A DNA stretch of 64,000 nt from Otis tarda (taxonomy: Eukaryota; Chordata; Aves; Otidiformes; Otididae). Shown here piece after piece: positions 62,070 to 64,000 of the stretch (positions are counted from its first letter, which is position 1; each line of letters starts with the position of its first letter). Location: NCBI GenBank assembly GCA_026413225.1, contig CM048552.1:200769553-200833552 (forward strand), written 5' to 3'. The notes below the pieces were generated by a model. It had not been told where the DNA came from and did not search any database. It worked only from the letters and a program-made list of their open reading frames with translations. A program made the translations under genes and the position numbers.

Positions 62070-63180
62070 AGCAAGATGCAGGGGATGACCCTGGTAATTA
62101 CAGAGCAGAAAGCCTTATCTCCATGGTAGAAAAGTTAATTGGAAAAAAAATTAATAGGTATAAAACACCTAAATGACTATGAGCTGATAAAATGAGCTTG
62201 GAATGCATTATGTATGAATAAATATTTATACAGCACCACAACATTGTACAAGAATACTCAAAGACGTAGCACCTCCTTTAGAGAGCAAACAGTCAACCAG
62301 ACAAGACCAGACATGGATTAGAAACTGGTTACGAGATAAAAAGCGAAGAGTTGGAAGAGATGAGCGGTTTTCTACATAGGAAGTGGCTATCTGTGGGTGC
62401 CCCCAACGCACGGATGGTTACTTTCATGTATGATCAGTCTGGAGGGAGGTGAACAGAGAGGTGGCAAAAATGAAAGCTAGCACAGGAGATAACACACTTC
62501 AACAGCAGAGAAGGCTGCGAGGGATTTCAGAAGGCCTGTGTAACTACTTATAAATGCAGTTTAGAGAAGCAGCAAGCATTAGGATGAGTAGTCTCAACTG
62601 CTTATTCATGTAACACTGGGTTTGTGAGGGGAGGAGGGAGAAATGAAGGGTGGAAGCTGGACTAAAGGTCAAGTAGTAAATCACCGTGAAGAGCTTCAGG
62701 AAGATAGTTATTTAGTGCAGTGGTGACAGGAAAAAAAACAGGAATGGAAGTGAATAGGCAATGGTACGGCAAACATTATGGCCTGGGTATTGCTGGGGTG
62801 CTTACACTGGATTACGAACATTGGTGCTTAGAAGGGTACAGGCAGGAGCAGAAAAGATGTGTAGAAGCAGAAAACATACATCAAGAGAGATACAGAAGAA
62901 GATAGGCATCAAAAACATTTGTAAGGAAAGTGGCTTAAAAGTTTTGGATTATTTCATTTAGAAAAAAAACTGGGAAAAAGAGAGGACACAGTGAAAGATA
63001 GAAAATAGTGAACAGTACCTAAAGAAAAACTAGAATTTCCTAAATAATCTCTTCCTTGAGAAAAGAACAAGACAGAGATTGAAAGGGAACTAATTTAAAA
63101 TTATTAAAAGGAATTTTATTTTTTTGCATAGTAAATCTATGTAGAATTTCAATCTTTTAAAGATGAGTGATGCATAATTC
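62070..63180 (+). mobile_element. Ancient CR1-L3-like LINE remnant
   Basis: Several blocks follow the sense strand of L3/CR1-like elements of early amniotes in the correct order. These are 'ggggatgaccctggtaatta' (62.08 kb), 'agaaactggttacgagataa' with a following 'ggtgcccccaacgcacgg'-like segment (62.3-62.4 kb), 'ggaggtgaacagagaggtgg' (62.45 kb), and near the end 'gaaaagaacaagacagagat' followed by a degraded 3' region (63.06-63.13 kb). The reading frame is thoroughly broken. Limits are approximate, and assignment to L3 rather than another old CR1 subfamily is tentative. Confidence 0.55.
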
Positions 63181-64000
63181 AGAAGGATTCTGAGAGAACT
63201 AGAAGTAAAATATAAACTAAAGAATCCTGGGTCATATCTGTATCAGAACTTAAGCCAACTGTTGACAGTAGCTAGAAAAAAAAAAAAAATCTGATTATAA
63301 ACATATTGTCAAGCACTTGTTTTCTTATCAGGTGTTTGGGAGCATCTGGCACTGGGACACCAGAATATCACACTAACCAGATACTGGTCAGAATCAAGAT
63401 GTCACGACTTATGATCACCCCAAATCAATCACTAAATTCAGGAAATCCAATATTCACACTGATTCATCACTGCTAATTTATTTCACTACTCCTTTGTTCT
63501 CTGAAAACTGTATGAATTCAAGACAGTGTTTCAGCTTTAACATTAAATGACTTCTGTAAGTTTAAATTTAAACTTAATCCCTTAGGGATGAATTAACAGC
63601 TCTCTGAGCAGAAATTTAGCCAAGTGGCTCCCATTAACATGAGTGCAAGTCATGCAGATAAATTCATGTATGACATACTAAAGATATGTCCATTAATTTT
63701 AGTCCAAAATATTTTCCAATTTATTATTATTATTAGCCGCACACAGCTAATCAGTTTTACTCTTTGTTCTTCTTTGACACTTAACTCTAATTTTATTTAA
63801 ATGCCTGGCAGTAAAGGCACTGTGGAGGGGCCTCTCGACATGCCAGTTTTAGAACCATGGAGCTGGTTTACTCTTTTCGAAGCCAGTTTGAAACCCACTA
63901 ACCTTAACCAAAAAGCCTGTAGTTGAATAAGAGGACAGAGGTACACTCTTTATTAAATCCGCAGCACTGTTAATTTGGTTAAAAATCTCTGCCTTCTACT

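Larger units (their letters stand above)
60003..64000 (+). other. PDGFD: PDGFD intron 6, 5' portion (end lies outside the window)
   Basis: No sequence corresponding to exon 7 (VLQFEPGH... and the terminal cysteines) was found up to 64000, so this intron continues past the window. It contains a young minus-strand CR1 (61.26-62.03 kb) and, next to it, an ancient plus-strand L3-like CR1 (62.07-63.2 kb). The rest, including 60.1-61.25 kb and 63.2-64.0 kb, shows nothing I can name. Confidence 0.85.

Noticed and set aside
60003-64000. Exon 7 of PDGFD
   Set aside because: No sequence encoding VLQFEPGH-like residues or the CDCIC cysteine cluster was found, so the exon must lie beyond the window.
1-64000. 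Bacterial-type systems (operons, CRISPR, phage, toxin-antitoxin)
   Set aside because: The window is a vertebrate gene with long introns; no such structure is present.

Overview
This is a vertebrate genomic window, almost certainly from a bird and probably a non-galliform (neoavian) one. It has five short coding exons separated by long introns with GT-AG boundaries. The repeats are chicken-repeat-1 (CR1) LINEs and solo LTRs of types I know from neoavian genomes. No prokaryotic gene organisation, CRISPR array or dense cluster of novel genes was seen.

The only host gene I can support is PDGFD (platelet-derived growth factor D), on the + strand. The window holds exons 2 to 6: 13064-13268, 17314-17494, 42420-42479, 46922-47123 and 59788-60002. 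Their phases chain without error (1, 1, 0, 0, 1, 0), and the joined product follows mammalian PDGF-D from the residues just after the signal peptide region to the 'KKYHE' motif of the growth factor domain. Exon 1 (signal peptide) lies before the window. Exon 7 (last PDGF-domain cysteines and 3' UTR) lies beyond it. Exons 2 and 3 encode the CUB domain, exons 4 and 5 the hinge with the protease-activation site, and exon 6 most of the cystine-knot domain.

Region by region: 1-13063 is the end of intron 1, with a GGGA simple repeat near its start. 13269-17313 is intron 2, with an old CR1 tail close to exon 2. 17495-42419 is the 25-kb intron 3, with a tight group of two unrelated solo LTRs at 32.9-33.8 kb and a probable ancient CR1 at 35.7-36.7 kb. 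42480-46921 is intron 4. 47124-59787 is intron 5, with a degraded CR1 at 49.9-50.3 kb, a solo LTR at 52.6-53.2 kb and a long old CR1 at 54.35-55.7 kb. 60003-64000 is the start of intron 6, with a young CR1 whose reading frame is still open (61.26-62.03 kb) lying head to head with an ancient L3-like CR1.

The most interesting points concern PDGFD itself. Tandem acceptors 18 nt apart at exon 2, each with its own branch-point-like motif, would give the two N-terminal isoforms known in human. Two tyrosine positions in the CUB domain are cysteine here. I did not find an undescribed biological system in this window.
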